From Burkholderiales bacterium (GTDB taxonomy: Bacteria > Pseudomonadota > Gammaproteobacteria > Burkholderiales > Burkholderiaceae_C), in the NCBI GenBank assembly GCA_028864885.1, contig JAGWLR010000023.1:1-42298 (forward strand): DNA of 42,298 nt. The letters are read 5' to 3'. The stretch's first letter is position 1. Each line of letters begins with the position of its first letter. Below the pieces are notes generated by a model. It was not told the origin of the DNA, ran no database searches, and saw only the letters and a program-made list of their open reading frames with translations. The position numbers and the translations under genes were made by a program. Positions 1-10,987 of this stretch are shown here, in pieces.

Positions 1-929
1 AACCGATCATCATCAAGCGCATCAAAAAGGGCGGCCATGCCGCCCATGGCGGCGCTTGGAAGATCGCTTATGCCGACTTCGTGACCGCCATGATGGCGTT
101 TTTCCTGCTGATGTGGTTGCTAGGCTCGACCACGGATGGCGACCGAAAAGGCATTGCTGATTATTTCAACAGCCCCCTGAAGGTTGCCTTTTTCGGGGGC
201 TCGGGGGCGGGCGACGCCAGCTCAGTCATCAAGGGCGGGGGCAACAACCTCACCGAGAGTGCAGGCCAGGTCAAGAAAGGCGCTTCAGAACAGGCTGAAA
301 CCAAAGCCCGCCGCAAGGCCATCCAAGAGGCACAGGCCGTGGCCGAAAAGGCTCGCCTGCGTGTGTTGAAAGAAAAAGTCGAAGAAGTGATCGCGAATGA
401 TCCGCGGCTGGCTCAATACAAATCTCAAATCAAATTGGACCTGACGGCAGAGGGCTTACGGATTCAAATCGTAGACGACCAGAATCGGCCGATGTTTGCC
501 AGCGGGGACTACGAGGTACAAGGCTACATGCGTGACATCCTGCGCGCAATCGGTGCCGTACTGGAAGCTGTCCCGAATCGTCTGACGATCGAGGGGCATA
601 CCGACTCTAAGCCATTCAACTCAGGGGATCGCGGCTACAGCAATTGGGAGTTGTCCGCTGATCGCGCCAACGCATCCAGAAGGGAGCTGATTGCGGGCGG
701 ACTATCAGGTGACAAGGTTCTGCGCGTTCAAGGGCTGGCCTCCAGCATGCCTTATGAAAAAGATGATCCGGAGAGTCCGCTTAATCGCCGCATCAGCATC
801 ATTGTGATGAATCGGGCAGCCGAAGACCGCATCTATGAGGCGGCAGAAGCCGAGAGCGCAACCGCCCCCAGCCAACAAGATCAGGAAACCCCCACAAAGG
901 GCTCAAGCCCTACCGCAGCCAGCCGATAA
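1..929 (+). CDS. motB: Flagellar motor stator protein MotB (5' end cut by window edge)
   Basis: MotB anchors the MotA/MotB proton-conducting stator to peptidoglycan and drives flagellar rotation from the inner membrane. The reading frame is open from base 3, so the true start lies outside the window; 308 residues are visible. They begin with a basic cytoplasmic stretch, then YADFVTAMMAFFLLMWLLG, a single membrane helix whose Asp (codon at 75-77) matches the proton-carrying Asp32 of E. coli MotB. A charged linker follows, then an OmpA-like peptidoglycan-binding domain with LTIEGHTDS and the closing NRRISIIVMN. The C-terminal tail is low-complexity. cheY follows 68 bases later on the same strand, as in many betaproteobacterial motility operons. 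Confidence 0.95.
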   Translation, partial: PIIIKRIKKGGHAAHGGAWKIAYADFVTAMMAFFLLMWLLGSTTDGDRKGIADYFNSPLKVAFFGGSGAGDASSVIKGGGNNLTESAGQVKKGASEQAETKARRKAIQEAQAVAEKARLRVLKEKVEEVIANDPRLAQYKSQIKLDLTAEGLRIQIVDDQNRPMFASGDYEVQGYMRDILRAIGAVLEAVPNRLTIEGHTDSKPFNSGDRGYSNWELSADRANASRRELIAGGLSGDKVLRVQGLASSMPYEKDDPESPLNRRISIIVMNRAAEDRIYEAAEAESATAPSQQDQETPTKGSSPTAASR

Positions 930-997
930 GCCATTGAGCGACCCCGTCGTCGCCATGAGCCCGTCAACTAGACCGCGGATTGAATCAAGGACAAGCC

Positions 998-1396
998 ATG
1001 AGCAACCCTGCTGATATGAAATTTCTTATCGTGGACGATTTCTCCACTATGCGCCGCATTGTCCGCGGCCTTTTGAAAGAGATCGGCTACAACAACGCGG
1101 AAGAAGCGGAAGACGGCGCCGTCGGGCTGAACATGCTCAAGAACGCCAAGTTCGACTTCGTGGTCAGCGACATCAACATGCCCAACATGAACGGCTTTGA
1201 ACTGCTCAAGGCCATCAAGGCGGACGACACCCTCAAACACTTGCCCGTGCTGATGGTGACCGCCGAAGCGCGCAAGGAAGACATCGTTCTGGCTGCTCAG
1301 TCGGGTGCCGCTGGCTACATCGTCAAACCCTTCACCAAAGCCACTTTGGAAGAGAAAGTGCAAAAGATCATGCAAAAGCTGGCCGCCACCGCTTGA
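998..1396 (+). CDS. cheY: Chemotaxis response regulator CheY
   Basis: CheY carries the phosphoryl signal from CheA to the flagellar switch protein FliM. The 132-residue protein is a single receiver domain. Visible residues are the acidic pair D13-D14, phosphoacceptor D58 in [17 protein letters not shown]88, Y107 and K110 in GYIVKPF. The ATG at 998 is chosen because AAGGACA lies just upstream and because it gives the normal CheY N-terminus; a TTG 18 bases earlier keeps the frame but has no better ribosome site. It sits between motB and cheZ, and the next gene encodes its phosphatase, so the pair sets CheY-P lifetime. Confidence 0.97.
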   Translation: MSNPADMKFLIVDDFSTMRRIVRGLLKEIGYNNAEEAEDGAVGLNMLKNAKFDFVVSDINMPNMNGFELLKAIKADDTLKHLPVLMVTAEARKEDIVLAAQSGAAGYIVKPFTKATLEEKVQKIMQKLAATA

Positions 1397-1411
1397 TCAT
1401 GGGAGCAGAGA

Positions 1412-2071
1412 ATGAAAATGGATGAACTGCCCCCATTGACCATCCCGGCGGCATCGCCAGAAATTTTTCACCAACTGGGCTTACTGACACGCCAGTTGCA
1501 TGACACGATGAACATGCTGGGCGTGTTGCCCAAGCTCAAGGACACGGTCGAGAACATCCCCGATGCCCGCTCACGCCTGAGTTACATCGCCACCAAGACG
1601 GCTGAAGCCGCCGACAAGGTGCTGAATCTGGTCGACGAGGCCAAAGCCGATCAAGCGCACATTGCCGCAGAAACTCGCCGATTGGCTGAGTTGATTGTGA
1701 AGGATCCCGTGAAGGCTGTGGCCACAGGCGCCGTGATGAATTTCGTCAATGACGTCGAAAGCACGACCCAACGTGTCGATCAGCACCTGACCGACATCAT
1801 GATGGCCCAGGATTTCCACGACCTGACGGGCCAAGTGGTGGCCAAGGTGGTGAAGCTGGCCAACGACCTGGAAAACCAACTGGTCAAATTGCTGGTTCAA
1901 GCCGCGCCCCCCGAGCAACATCAGCGGGTCGAAGCGGTGCTGACGCAACAGGCTCAGCCGCCGTCTGACGAAGTCAAGCTGGAAGGCCCCGTGGTCTCTG
2001 CAGAAGGACGTACCGACGTGGTTTCCAATCAAAGCGAAGTGGATGATCTGCTGGCCAGTCTGGGCTTCTGA
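1412..2071 (+). CDS. cheZ: CheY-P phosphatase CheZ
   Basis: CheZ speeds dephosphorylation of CheY-P to end the chemotactic signal. The 219-residue protein is mostly helical. It holds the conserved catalytic segment MMAQDFHDLTGQV, where D134 and Q141 match E. coli CheZ D143 and Q147 by motif; Gln is the residue that positions the attacking water. The extreme C-terminus VDDLLASLGF is the classic CheY-binding peptide. The start ATG has GGGAG about 8 bases upstream. It begins 15 bases after cheY ends and closes the operon before a terminator hairpin. flhB, which often follows cheZ, is absent here; argH is next. Confidence 0.95.
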   Translation: MKMDELPPLTIPAASPEIFHQLGLLTRQLHDTMNMLGVLPKLKDTVENIPDARSRLSYIATKTAEAADKVLNLVDEAKADQAHIAAETRRLAELIVKDPVKAVATGAVMNFVNDVESTTQRVDQHLTDIMMAQDFHDLTGQVVAKVVKLANDLENQLVKLLVQAAPPEQHQRVEAVLTQQAQPPSDEVKLEGPVVSAEGRTDVVSNQSEVDDLLASLGF

Positions 2072-2088
2072 TTAGCCCCGCCGATGAA

Positions 2089-2125
2089 TAAATGGTCGCC
2101 CCTCCATAGGCGGCCATTTTTCTTT
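2089..2125 (+). terminator. Rho-independent terminator after cheZ
   Basis: A stem AAATGGTCGCC / GGCGGCCATTT (with one mismatch) around an 8-base loop runs directly into a T-rich tract, 18 bases past the cheZ stop. It fits a factor-independent end for the motB-cheY-cheZ transcript. Confidence 0.75.
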
Positions 2126-2234
2126 TTGCCGCAATTGGCATAACTTGGCCCAAGTGATTCATAGGCTCCCCGCGTGTCTCATTAAAATCCACGGTTTGCA
2201 CATTCTGCGCACAGCGCGCCACCGGACCCCATCC

Positions 2235-3632
<1,398 letters not shown>

Positions 3633-3643
3633 GTAAGCTCAGA

Positions 3644-4060
3644 TCAAGTTGACTGGGAAGGGCGCGTCTTGAGGATCCGACGCGCCGACCAGAAATTGAA
3701 GCCCAGCCCCGCCAAGCTCCCCAGCGCCACCCCGATCGCCGGCTGGTGTTGCACCCATGGCCACAGCGCCAGACTGAGTACATACACCCCGTAGTTGATC
3801 GCACCGCCAACCGCCATCGAGGACAGGTAGGCCAAGTATTCGCGCACCAAGCCGCCTTCGCGCGGCCCCTTAAAAGTCAGCGACCGGTTGAACAACCACG
3901 TGAAGGTGGCAGCACACGCAAACGAAATCGCGCGCGCCCAGTAATAGCCAAGCCAGCCTTTGAGGGCATACAAGACCCCGATGTCGATCAGCAGGGCCAG
4001 CCCGCCTGACACACAAAACAGCAGCAGCGATCGCAAACTCGGCGCCATGAATGTCCTCAT
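3644..4060 (-). CDS. GtrA family membrane protein
   Basis: GtrA-like proteins are small four-helix membrane proteins, some proposed to flip lipid-linked sugars during surface polysaccharide glycosylation. The 138 residues show four hydrophobic segments (about 10-30, 38-58, 73-95 and 105-125). They also carry the family pattern FCVSGGLALLIDIGVLYAL near the N-terminus and the basic FNRSLTF stretch after helix 2. The start could be the ATG at 4060 or the one at 4048. No glycosyltransferase partner is adjacent, so the substrate cannot be inferred. It converges on argH with an 11-base gap. Confidence 0.8.
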   Translation of the reverse strand: MRTFMAPSLRSLLLFCVSGGLALLIDIGVLYALKGWLGYYWARAISFACAATFTWLFNRSLTFKGPREGGLVREYLAYLSSMAVGGAINYGVYVLSLALWPWVQHQPAIGVALGSLAGLGFNFWSARRILKTRPSQST

Positions 4061-4232
4061 CTTCTACGGCCTCGCCGCACAGCCCGGGATTCTATCGAGC
4101 CCCATCCCCACCCCCTCGTTAGGCCCCTTAATGACGCGGCCCTTGAGCCAACTCAAGCCCCAATCGAGCCCGAGAGATTAGGCTGCGAAGCGCTGTTGTC
4201 ATCCACTTCTTTGTTGTTTGTTGAGGTCTGCC

Positions 4233-4712
4233 ATGCCGCTCGTCTGGTCCGAAGCTCTGTCTCTCGAAATGCCCGCGATGGACCGTCTGCACGAAGACAT
4301 GATTGATCAGTTGGCACTGGTGGAAACCGCCAGCGATGAGCAACTGCTCGAAGCGTGGCAGGCGATGATCGAGCACACCGCCATCCACTTTGCGGAAGAG
4401 GATCAGTGGATGCAGGCCACCGGATTTGCACCCGACAACTGCCACAGCAGCCAGCACGCCATCGTGCTCAAGATCATGCGCGAAGGCGCTGAAAAATGCG
4501 CCAAGGGTGATCTCGCCATCGTGCGTCAGATGGCCTATGAGCTGACCGTCTGGCTACCGCACCATGTGTCGGCCATGGATGCAGGCTTGGCCTTGCATCT
4601 CAAAAGCGTTGGATTCGACCCAGAAACCGGACGGATCGACAATCCTGAAGCGCTCCCCACCAGCACGGTCACCAGTTGCCGCGTCGAGCCCTGCGAGGAT
4701 CACGCGGCCTGA
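4233..4712 (+). CDS. Bacteriohemerythrin-type diiron protein
   Basis: Hemerythrin-domain proteins bind O2 or other small molecules at a non-heme diiron centre in a four-helix bundle. In this 159-residue protein the ligand pattern is visible: H20 (DRLHEDM), H48 and H52 with E56 (HTAIHFAEED), H71 and H75 (CHSSQHA), H110/H111 and D116 (LPHHVSAMD). The ATG at 4233 follows GAGGT. No sensor or output domain is fused, so it is a stand-alone hemerythrin; oxygen storage or delivery is an inference. It ends one base before the dxs stop codon on the other strand, at a tandem duplication. Confidence 0.88.
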   Translation: MPLVWSEALSLEMPAMDRLHEDMIDQLALVETASDEQLLEAWQAMIEHTAIHFAEEDQWMQATGFAPDNCHSSQHAIVLKIMREGAEKCAKGDLAIVRQMAYELTVWLPHHVSAMDAGLALHLKSVGFDPETGRIDNPEALPTSTVTSCRVEPCEDHAA

Positions 4713-4725
4713 ATCACGCGGCCTG
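4699..4725. repeat. 13-bp tandem duplication at convergent stop codons
   Basis: ATCACGCGGCCTG occurs at 4699-4711 and again at 4713-4725, one base apart. The left copy encodes the last residues and stop of the hemerythrin gene on the plus strand. The right copy holds the last residues and stop of dxs on the minus strand. Confidence 0.9.
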
Positions 4726-6624
4726 GTTAAGCTGGCCCTTCATCTGGTCCAGTCGCTCACGAATCGAGCGCTCGATGCCGGCTGCATCCAGCCCGCTAAG
4801 AGACAACAACTTGCCGGGATCACCGTGCTCGATGAACTGATCGGGCAGGCCCAGCATGGCCACCGGCACGGTGACGCCAGCTGCCGACAGGGCCTCGCTC
4901 ACGGCAGACCCTGCGCCACCCGCGACGCATCCCTCTTCAACCGTGACCAGCAGGTCATGGTTCCGCGCCAACTCCAGCACCAGATCGGTGTCCAGCGGCT
5001 TGACAAACCGCATGTTGGCAACCGTGGCGTTGAGGCCCTCACCAGCCGTCAGCGCGGGATACAGCAAGGTACCAAAGGCCAGAATGGCAACCTTGGGGCC
5101 GACGCCAGGCTGGCGATGACGGCGCACCTCGCCCTGCCCCCAGGGCAGCGGCGTCAGGTCGGCCTGCACGGCCACCCCTGCCCCAGCGCCACGCGGGTAA
5201 CGAACCGCGACCGGGTGATTTTGCTGATGTGACGCGGTCAGGGCCTGACGCAGTTCGTTCTCATCGGCCGGCGTCACCATGCTCATGTTGGGGACGCAGC
5301 GCACAAATGCGATGTCAAACGCCCCCATGTGCGTGGCGCCATCGGCCCCCACGATGCCCGCGCGGTCCAGTGCGAACACCATAGGCAGGTTCTGCAAGGC
5401 CACGTCATGAATCAGTTGGTCGTAGGCGCGCTGCAAAAAGGTCGAATAAATCGCCACGACCGGCTTCAGCCCTTCACAAGCCAGGCCAGCCGCAAAGGTC
5501 ACCGCGTGTTGTTCGGCGATCCCGACGTCGAAATAACGCCCCGGGAAGCGCTGTTCGAACTCGACCATGCCCGAGCCTTCACGCATGGCTGGCGTGATGC
5601 CCACCAGGCGTGAATCGTGTGCGGCCATATCGCACAACCATTGCCCGAAGACCTGGGTGAACGTGGGTTTGACCGGTTCAGTGGCCGGAACCTTCTTGAG
5701 GCCGACGGCCGGATCAAACTTGCCCGGCCCGTGATAGGCAATCGGGTCGGCTTCGGCCAGCTTGTAACCATAGCCCTTCTTGGTGACGACGTGCAGGAAC
5801 TGCGGACCATGGCGATCGCGCAGGTTCTCCAAAGTCGGGATCAGCGAGTCCAGGTCGTGGCCATCGATCGGGCCGACGTAATTGAATCCGAACTCCTCAA
5901 AGATCGTGGCGGGCACCACCATGCCCTTGGCGTGCTCTTCCAGTTTCTTTGCCAACTCGAACAAAGGCGGAGCATTGCGCAACACTTGCTTGGCGCCTTC
6001 GCGAGCTGCCGCGTAGAAGCGACCTGACATCAACCGGGCCAGGTATCGATTGAGCGCCCCCACAGGTGGCGAAATCGACATGTCGTTGTCGTTGAGGATC
6101 ACCAAGACATCGGCCATGCGTCCGTTGTGCGGCACCCCTGCGTTGTTCAGGGCTTCAAAGGCCATGCCAGCGGTCATGGCACCATCGCCGATGATGGCCA
6201 CGGACTTGCGAGACTCGCCGCGGATCTGGGCGCCAATGGCCATGCCCAGGGCCGCCGAGATCGAGGTCGACGAGTGCGCAGTGCCGAAGGTGTCGTACTC
6301 GGATTCGTCTCGACGCGGAAAGCCACTCATGCCCCCAAACTGGCGCAACGTGGGCATCCGATCGCGACGCCCGGTGAGGATCTTGTGCGGATAGGTTTGG
6401 TGGCCCACGTCCCACACCAGGCGATCATCCGGCGTGTTGAACACGTGGTGCAAAGCGACGGTCAGCTCCACGGTGCCCAGGTTCGATGACAGGTGCCCGC
6501 CCGTGCGCGACACGCTTTGCAGCAGGTACTCACGCAATTCGTCAGCCAGCTGCTTGAGTTCGGCACGCGCAAGGCGACGCACATCGGCAGGCGACTCGAT
6601 CCGGGACAACAAGGGATACGTCAT
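4714..6624 (-). CDS. dxs: 1-deoxy-D-xylulose-5-phosphate synthase
   Basis: Dxs condenses pyruvate and glyceraldehyde 3-phosphate to DXP with thiamine diphosphate, the entry step of the non-mevalonate isoprenoid pathway. The protein (636 residues from ATG 6624) has the normal length. Visible are [18 protein letters not shown], the ThDP-binding [18 protein letters not shown], and the transketolase-type [17 protein letters not shown] with the catalytic glutamate. An ATG 15 bases upstream (6639) is possible, but 6624 gives the usual [18 protein letters not shown] start and has GGA seven bases before it. It is the last gene of the xseB-ispA-dxs operon, 33 bases after ispA, so the enzyme for the first step is co-expressed with farnesyl diphosphate synthase. 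Confidence 0.97.
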   Translation of the reverse strand: MTYPLLSRIESPADVRRLARAELKQLADELREYLLQSVSRTGGHLSSNLGTVELTVALHHVFNTPDDRLVWDVGHQTYPHKILTGRRDRMPTLRQFGGMSGFPRRDESEYDTFGTAHSSTSISAALGMAIGAQIRGESRKSVAIIGDGAMTAGMAFEALNNAGVPHNGRMADVLVILNDNDMSISPPVGALNRYLARLMSGRFYAAAREGAKQVLRNAPPLFELAKKLEEHAKGMVVPATIFEEFGFNYVGPIDGHDLDSLIPTLENLRDRHGPQFLHVVTKKGYGYKLAEADPIAYHGPGKFDPAVGLKKVPATEPVKPTFTQVFGQWLCDMAAHDSRLVGITPAMREGSGMVEFEQRFPGRYFDVGIAEQHAVTFAAGLACEGLKPVVAIYSTFLQRAYDQLIHDVALQNLPMVFALDRAGIVGADGATHMGAFDIAFVRCVPNMSMVTPADENELRQALTASHQQNHPVAVRYPRGAGAGVAVQADLTPLPWGQGEVRRHRQPGVGPKVAILAFGTLLYPALTAGEGLNATVANMRFVKPLDTDLVLELARNHDLLVTVEEGCVAGGAGSAVSEALSAAGVTVPVAMLGLPDQFIEHGDPGKLLSLSGLDAAGIERSIRERLDQMKGQLNQAA

Positions 6625-6657
6625 GTCAGATCCATTCATGCGAGAGATTCGTTCGCT

Positions 6658-7590
6658 TCAGTAGTCACGGTGCACGATACGCTGCGCCAGGGCGGCCAAT
6701 TTGGCTGTGGCGTCCTGACCCAAGTGGCTGCGTGCCAGTGCCTGGAGAGCCCGATCCAGCAATTCGGCCGATTCTGCCCGGGCACCCTCCAGTCCGAGCA
6801 GGCTCACGTAAGTAGGCTTGTTGGCATCAGCGTCTTTACCGGCCGTCTTGCCCAATTTGTCAGACTCCTGGGTGGCATCCAGCACATCGTCCACGATCTG
6901 GAAAGCCAGACCAATGGCATCCCCGAAATCGGTCAAGGCGCTCCAGACCTGGCTGTCGGGCTGCAAACCACCACAGGCAGCCCCCATTTGAACACTGCAG
7001 CGCAGCAGTGCGCCAGTTTTGCGGTGGTGCATGTCGCGCAGGGTGAGTTCGTCCAGCGACGACCCGACGCTGGCCAGATCAATGGCCTGCCCCCCCGCCA
7101 TGCCGGCCTGCCCAGAGGCCCGAGCCAGCAGGCGACACAAAGCGGCCTGCAAACGCCCGTCCACGCCGCCCCGCCCTTGAGGCTTCTCGTCTGGCGTTAG
7201 CACATCAAAGGCCAGAGCCTGCATGGCGTCGCCCGCCAGCATGGCCTGGGCTTCACCAAATTTGACGTGAACGGTGGGCTTGCCGCGACGCAGGATGTCG
7301 TTATCCATGCATGGCATGTCGTCGTGCACCAAGGAATAGGCGTGGATCAACTCTACAGCGCAGGCCGCACGAAGGGCGGCTTCTTCGCCTCCTGGGTGCT
7401 GCTTCGCACCGGCGGCATCGGCCGCAGCCAGCACCAGCAAAGCCCGCAGACGCTTGCCACCATCGAGCACGCTGTAACGCATGGCCTCGCCCAGGCCCGC
7501 GGGGGCATCGGCCGGCACCCAGTTCGCCAAGGCGGCCTCAACACGACCCAAGGCCTGAGAGGACCAGGACAGAAATGCGGCAGAGTTCAT
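6658..7590 (-). CDS. ispA: Farnesyl diphosphate synthase (polyprenyl synthetase)
   Basis: IspA joins dimethylallyl and isopentenyl diphosphates to geranyl and then farnesyl diphosphate, the precursor for quinones and undecaprenyl phosphate. The 310-residue protein shows the first aspartate-rich motif DDMPCMDND at about residues 90-98 followed by LRRGKPTVH, the mid-chain [10 protein letters not shown], and the second aspartate-rich motif [11 protein letters not shown] near residue 238. [10 protein letters not shown] near residue 44 is the isopentenyl diphosphate-binding region. Its ATG overlaps the xseB stop by four bases (ATGA), so the two genes are translationally coupled; dxs follows. Confidence 0.96.
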   Translation of the reverse strand: MNSAAFLSWSSQALGRVEAALANWVPADAPAGLGEAMRYSVLDGGKRLRALLVLAAADAAGAKQHPGGEEAALRAACAVELIHAYSLVHDDMPCMDNDILRRGKPTVHVKFGEAQAMLAGDAMQALAFDVLTPDEKPQGRGGVDGRLQAALCRLLARASGQAGMAGGQAIDLASVGSSLDELTLRDMHHRKTGALLRCSVQMGAACGGLQPDSQVWSALTDFGDAIGLAFQIVDDVLDATQESDKLGKTAGKDADANKPTYVSLLGLEGARAESAELLDRALQALARSHLGQDATAKLAALAQRIVHRDY

Positions 7591-7850
7591 GGCGTATCCA
7601 GCGGCTTGAGTTGCCCGGCATCAAGCAGCTTGACTTGCGCCTCGACGGCCTCTAATCGACCACGGCAAAACTGCAGCAGCTGGGCGCCGCGCTGATAACT
7701 GCTCAACAACTGCTCCAAGGGCAACTGACCTGCCTCCATTTTGGCGACCAGGGTTTCCAGTTCTGCAAGGGCCTGCTCGTAGCTAAGATCGGGCGACAGC
7801 CCGTTCTCGACAGCAGTTTGTTTTCCGACGGAGGCAGACGATTTGGCCAT
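7587..7850 (-). CDS. xseB: Exodeoxyribonuclease VII small subunit
   Basis: XseB is the small subunit of exonuclease VII, which degrades single-stranded DNA together with XseA. The 87-residue length is typical. The family core is seen as [33 protein letters not shown], here spanning about residues 23-55, followed by a helical segment [16 protein letters not shown]. It heads the ispA-dxs operon, the widespread xseB-ispA-dxs order. xseA is not in the window. The 224-base region to the divergent Rieske gene must hold the promoters of both. Confidence 0.95.
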   Translation of the reverse strand: MAKSSASVGKQTAVENGLSPDLSYEQALAELETLVAKMEAGQLPLEQLLSSYQRGAQLLQFCRGRLEAVEAQVKLLDAGQLKPLDTP

Positions 7851-8074
7851 GATGGCGCCCGATTTTCGGGTTTCGAGGGCAAACGTGTATTCTATTTCGG
7901 CAGGGCCTCAAAAACCATCTCGACCGCAGCTTCAACGCTCCGAACACGCCCCCGGTCTGGGTGGTCCGTTCAGCAAAGTCAATTGGGCCGGCGCACCACC
8001 GGGTACAATCATGGGTTTCCCCGCGGTATGGGTCTGCGGGGGGTTGACATTGGTTTTTGGAGATCCTGGGGATC

Positions 8075-9196
8075 ATGTCTGACCTGAGTCATGCGCTCAC
8101 TCTTGCCCGCAGCCGCACGCAGCTGCCTGTGTCCGTCTATTTTGACGAACTGCTTTACAAGAAGGAGATAGAGCGCATCTTCCAGTCCGGTCCACGCTAC
8201 CTGGGGCATGCCAATGCGGTGCCCGAGGTTGGCGACTACTACGCGCTTCCACAAGAGGGTGAAGGCCGCGCGCTCGTTCGCACCCCAGATGGGGTCGAAC
8301 TGATCTCGAACGTCTGCCGGCATCGCCAAGCCGTGATGCTCAAAGGCCGTGGCAACAGCCGTCACAACATCGTGTGTCCCCTGCATCGCTGGACCTACAG
8401 CCACAAAGGCGAGTTGATCGGGGCCCCGCACTTCGATCACGACCCCTGCCTGAATCTGAACAACTACAAGATTCAGAACTGGAACGGTCTGCTGTTTGAA
8501 GACAATGGCCGTGACATCTCAGCGGATTTGGCGGGCGTCAACAACCGCTTTGCCCCAGGTGGAGACCTCGATTTCAGCGGCTACGTGCTCGACAAGGTCG
8601 AACTGCACGAGTGCAACTACAACTGGAAGACTTTCATTGAGGTCTACCTTGAGGACTATCACGTCGGCCCCTTCCACCCTGGCTTGGGCAATTTCGTGAC
8701 CTGTGATGACCTGCGCTGGGACATGGCTCAGGAGTACTCGGTGCAAACCGTGGGGGTTGCCGCCACGTTTGATCGCCCCGGCTCGGACATCTACAAGAAG
8801 TGGCGCGAGGTGCTGTTGAAGTACCGCGGCGGCGAAAAACCGGCGCAAGGCGCCGTGTGGCTCACTTACTACCCTACCATGATGGTGGAGTGGTATCCAC
8901 ATGTGCTGGTGGTGTCCAACATGTATCCACAAGGGCCCCAGAAGACCCTCAACGTGGTCGAGTTTTATTACCCCGAAGAAATCGTGGCGTTTGAACGCGA
9001 GTTCGTCGAAGCGCAGCAGGCCGCTTACATGGAGACCTGCATCGAGGACGACGAAATCGCCGAGCGCATGGACGCTGGCCGCAAAGCCTTGATGATGCGC
9101 GGCGACAACGAGGTGGGCCCCTACCAAAGCCCGATGGAAGATGGCATGCAGCACTTCCATGAGTGGTACCGCCGGACCATGGCCTTCAAGGACTGA
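8075..9196 (+). CDS. Rieske non-heme iron oxygenase, alpha-subunit type
   Basis: Rieske oxygenases use a [2Fe-2S] cluster and a mononuclear iron to hydroxylate or demethylate small organic substrates. The 373-residue protein has the Rieske ligands C81, H83, C101 and H104 (CRHRQAV and CPLHRW). The catalytic-domain pattern EVYLEDYHVGPFHPGL places iron ligands at H196 and H201, with D194 likely bridging the centres. The ATG at 8075 is preceded by GGGGAT; a TTG 18 bases upstream is less likely. No reductase, ferredoxin or beta subunit lies nearby, so the electron donor must come from elsewhere. The EamA permease gene starts 10 bases later and probably shares the transcript. The substrate cannot be named. 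Confidence 0.9.
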   Translation: MSDLSHALTLARSRTQLPVSVYFDELLYKKEIERIFQSGPRYLGHANAVPEVGDYYALPQEGEGRALVRTPDGVELISNVCRHRQAVMLKGRGNSRHNIVCPLHRWTYSHKGELIGAPHFDHDPCLNLNNYKIQNWNGLLFEDNGRDISADLAGVNNRFAPGGDLDFSGYVLDKVELHECNYNWKTFIEVYLEDYHVGPFHPGLGNFVTCDDLRWDMAQEYSVQTVGVAATFDRPGSDIYKKWREVLLKYRGGEKPAQGAVWLTYYPTMMVEWYPHVLVVSNMYPQGPQKTLNVVEFYYPEEIVAFEREFVEAQQAAYMETCIEDDEIAERMDAGRKALMMRGDNEVGPYQSPMEDGMQHFHEWYRRTMAFKD

Positions 9197-9206
9197 GGCC
9201 CAGCAG

Positions 9207-10130
9207 GTGCACACAGTCGGTCGGCTGATCAGCAAACTGTCAGCCGCCTGGCTGATGGTCCTGGCCACCCTGCTCTTTGCTGGCATGGGGGTCTGCGTCA
9301 AAAAAGCCTCTGCCGAGGTCACCACGGCAGAGGTTGTTTTTTTTCGGGGCCTGGTGGGCGCGGTCATGATGGGCCTGCTGGCCTGGTGGCAAGGCTTGAA
9401 CCTGCAGACCAAAGTGCCCAGCCTGCACTTTCTGCGTGGCTTGGCTGGCGTCAGCGCCTTGAGCCTTTGGTTCTACACGATCGGCAAGCTGCCGCTATCC
9501 ACCGCGGTGACGCTGAATTACATGTCGTCGGTCTGGATGGCGGTGTTCCTGGTGTTGCGTCAGCTGTGGCGCCGCAGTCAGGGTCGTCCTAGCAAGCGCA
9601 CTCCCCCACCTTTGCTGGCAGCCGTTGCGTTGGGATTCATTGGGGTGGCCTTGGTTCTGCGGCCCACCATCCAGCGCGACCAGTGGCTGGAGGGAGGGAT
9701 CGGCATCCTGTCAGGCATGTTATCGGCCTGGGCCTATCTGCAAGTGGCCAGCCTGGGACGGGCAGGTGAACCCGAGCACCGGGTGGTGTTTTATTTCTCG
9801 CTCTTCGGGACCATTGCCGGGTTGCTGATCAGCCTGGCCGCCCGCCTCAGTGGTCACGTGGCCTGGACCGCCCCAAGCCCCACTGGGTGGCTCTGGCTTC
9901 TGGGCATTGGTGGCTTCGCCACCCTGGCTCAACTGGCCATGACCCGCGCCTACACACAGGGGCAGGCCCTCGTGATGGCCAGCCTACAGTACCTGGGCAT
10001 CGCCCACGCGTTCGTGCTGGGGGTGTTGTTGTTCAACGACCCGATCAATCCGCTGTCCATATTGGGCATGGGCTTGATTGTGGCGGCCGGTATCGGCGCC
10101 ACGCGAACCAGCAACGCCGTCCGAGATTGA
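9207..10130 (+). CDS. EamA/DMT-family permease
   Basis: Drug/metabolite transporter proteins of the EamA type export or import small metabolites through ten membrane helices arranged as two repeats. About ten hydrophobic segments are visible in the 307 residues, with the repeat hallmarks FFRGLVGAVMMGLLAW in the first half and GGFATLAQLAMTRAYTQGQ in the second. The likely start is GTG 9207, preceded by GAGG that overlaps the stop of the Rieske gene; the frame is open further upstream inside that gene. The tight spacing suggests co-transcription with the oxygenase, so it may move the substrate or product of that enzyme, which is an inference. Confidence 0.88.
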   Translation: MHTVGRLISKLSAAWLMVLATLLFAGMGVCVKKASAEVTTAEVVFFRGLVGAVMMGLLAWWQGLNLQTKVPSLHFLRGLAGVSALSLWFYTIGKLPLSTAVTLNYMSSVWMAVFLVLRQLWRRSQGRPSKRTPPPLLAAVALGFIGVALVLRPTIQRDQWLEGGIGILSGMLSAWAYLQVASLGRAGEPEHRVVFYFSLFGTIAGLLISLAARLSGHVAWTAPSPTGWLWLLGIGGFATLAQLAMTRAYTQGQALVMASLQYLGIAHAFVLGVLLFNDPINPLSILGMGLIVAAGIGATRTSNAVRD

Positions 10131-10143
10131 GTTCGGCACTGGG

Positions 10144-10914
10144 TCAGTGCATGCTGTGCACGATGGTGGCAATCATCAACAGGCCTGCGGCCAACCAGAA
10201 CAACTGAAACAGGGTGTCGCGCCAGTTCAAGCGCTTTTGCAATTGCGGGATCAGGTCGGCCACCGCCACATACACGAAGCTGCTGGCTGCCACCACCATC
10301 ATGTAAGGCAAGTACTCCTTCCAAGGGCCAATCAGGAAGTAGCCCAACACGCCCCCCACCACCGCAGCAAAGCCTGAGATCATGTTGTAGACCAATGCAC
10401 GCATGCGCGTGAAGCCTGCGTTGATCAAGACGATGTAGTCCCCCACCTCCTGTGGGATCTCATGCGCGATGATGGCCATGGCAGTGACCAGACCCAGATG
10501 CGGATCGGCCAAGAAGGCTGCGGCAATCAAGATGCCGTCACAAAAGTTGTGGATGCTGTCTCCCACCAGCACGCTCCAGCCCCCGCGCCCCGCTTGTTCC
10601 GCATCAAATCCATGATGATGGTGGTGATGGTCGTGTTCGTGATGGTGACCATGCCGGTACAACTCGGCCTTCTCCAGCAGGAAAAAGAACATCAAACCGC
10701 TCAGCAAGGTCAAGAACAAGGCATGCGGAGGGCGCCCCGATTCAAAGGCTTCAGGCAGCACGTGCAGCAAGGCGGTGCCCAGCAGCACCCCCGTTGACAG
10801 GCTCACCAGGTGCCGAACGATCAAGGTCAACAAAGGCTGCGACAAGGCTGCAGCCAGGGCAACCGACACCACGCCACCGAAGAAGGTGCACGCCACAATG
10901 TAAGTCAAAGTCAT
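10144..10914 (-). CDS. ZIP-family divalent metal transporter
   Basis: ZIP proteins move Zn2+, Fe2+ or related metals toward the cytoplasm through eight membrane helices. In the 256 residues the conserved helix-4 pattern is GDSIHNFCDGILIAAAF and the helix-5 pattern is AIIAHEIPQEVGDY; both carry the metal-site His, Asn, Asp and Glu residues. Between helices 3 and 4 lies a histidine-rich cytoplasmic loop, HGHHHEHDHHHHHHGF, a usual metal-sensing or buffering element. It converges with the EamA gene (13-base gap) and diverges from the Ppx/GppA gene with a 73-base gap. No Zur or Fur box could be recognised by eye. Confidence 0.9.
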   Translation of the reverse strand: MTLTYIVACTFFGGVVSVALAAALSQPLLTLIVRHLVSLSTGVLLGTALLHVLPEAFESGRPPHALFLTLLSGLMFFFLLEKAELYRHGHHHEHDHHHHHHGFDAEQAGRGGWSVLVGDSIHNFCDGILIAAAFLADPHLGLVTAMAIIAHEIPQEVGDYIVLINAGFTRMRALVYNMISGFAAVVGGVLGYFLIGPWKEYLPYMMVVAASSFVYVAVADLIPQLQKRLNWRDTLFQLFWLAAGLLMIATIVHSMH

Positions 10915-10987
10915 GGTGTGATCTTAGCAACGCTGTCAACCATCCATCGGACGCCGAACTGTCGTGAGGAGGGTGGACAATCGGGGC

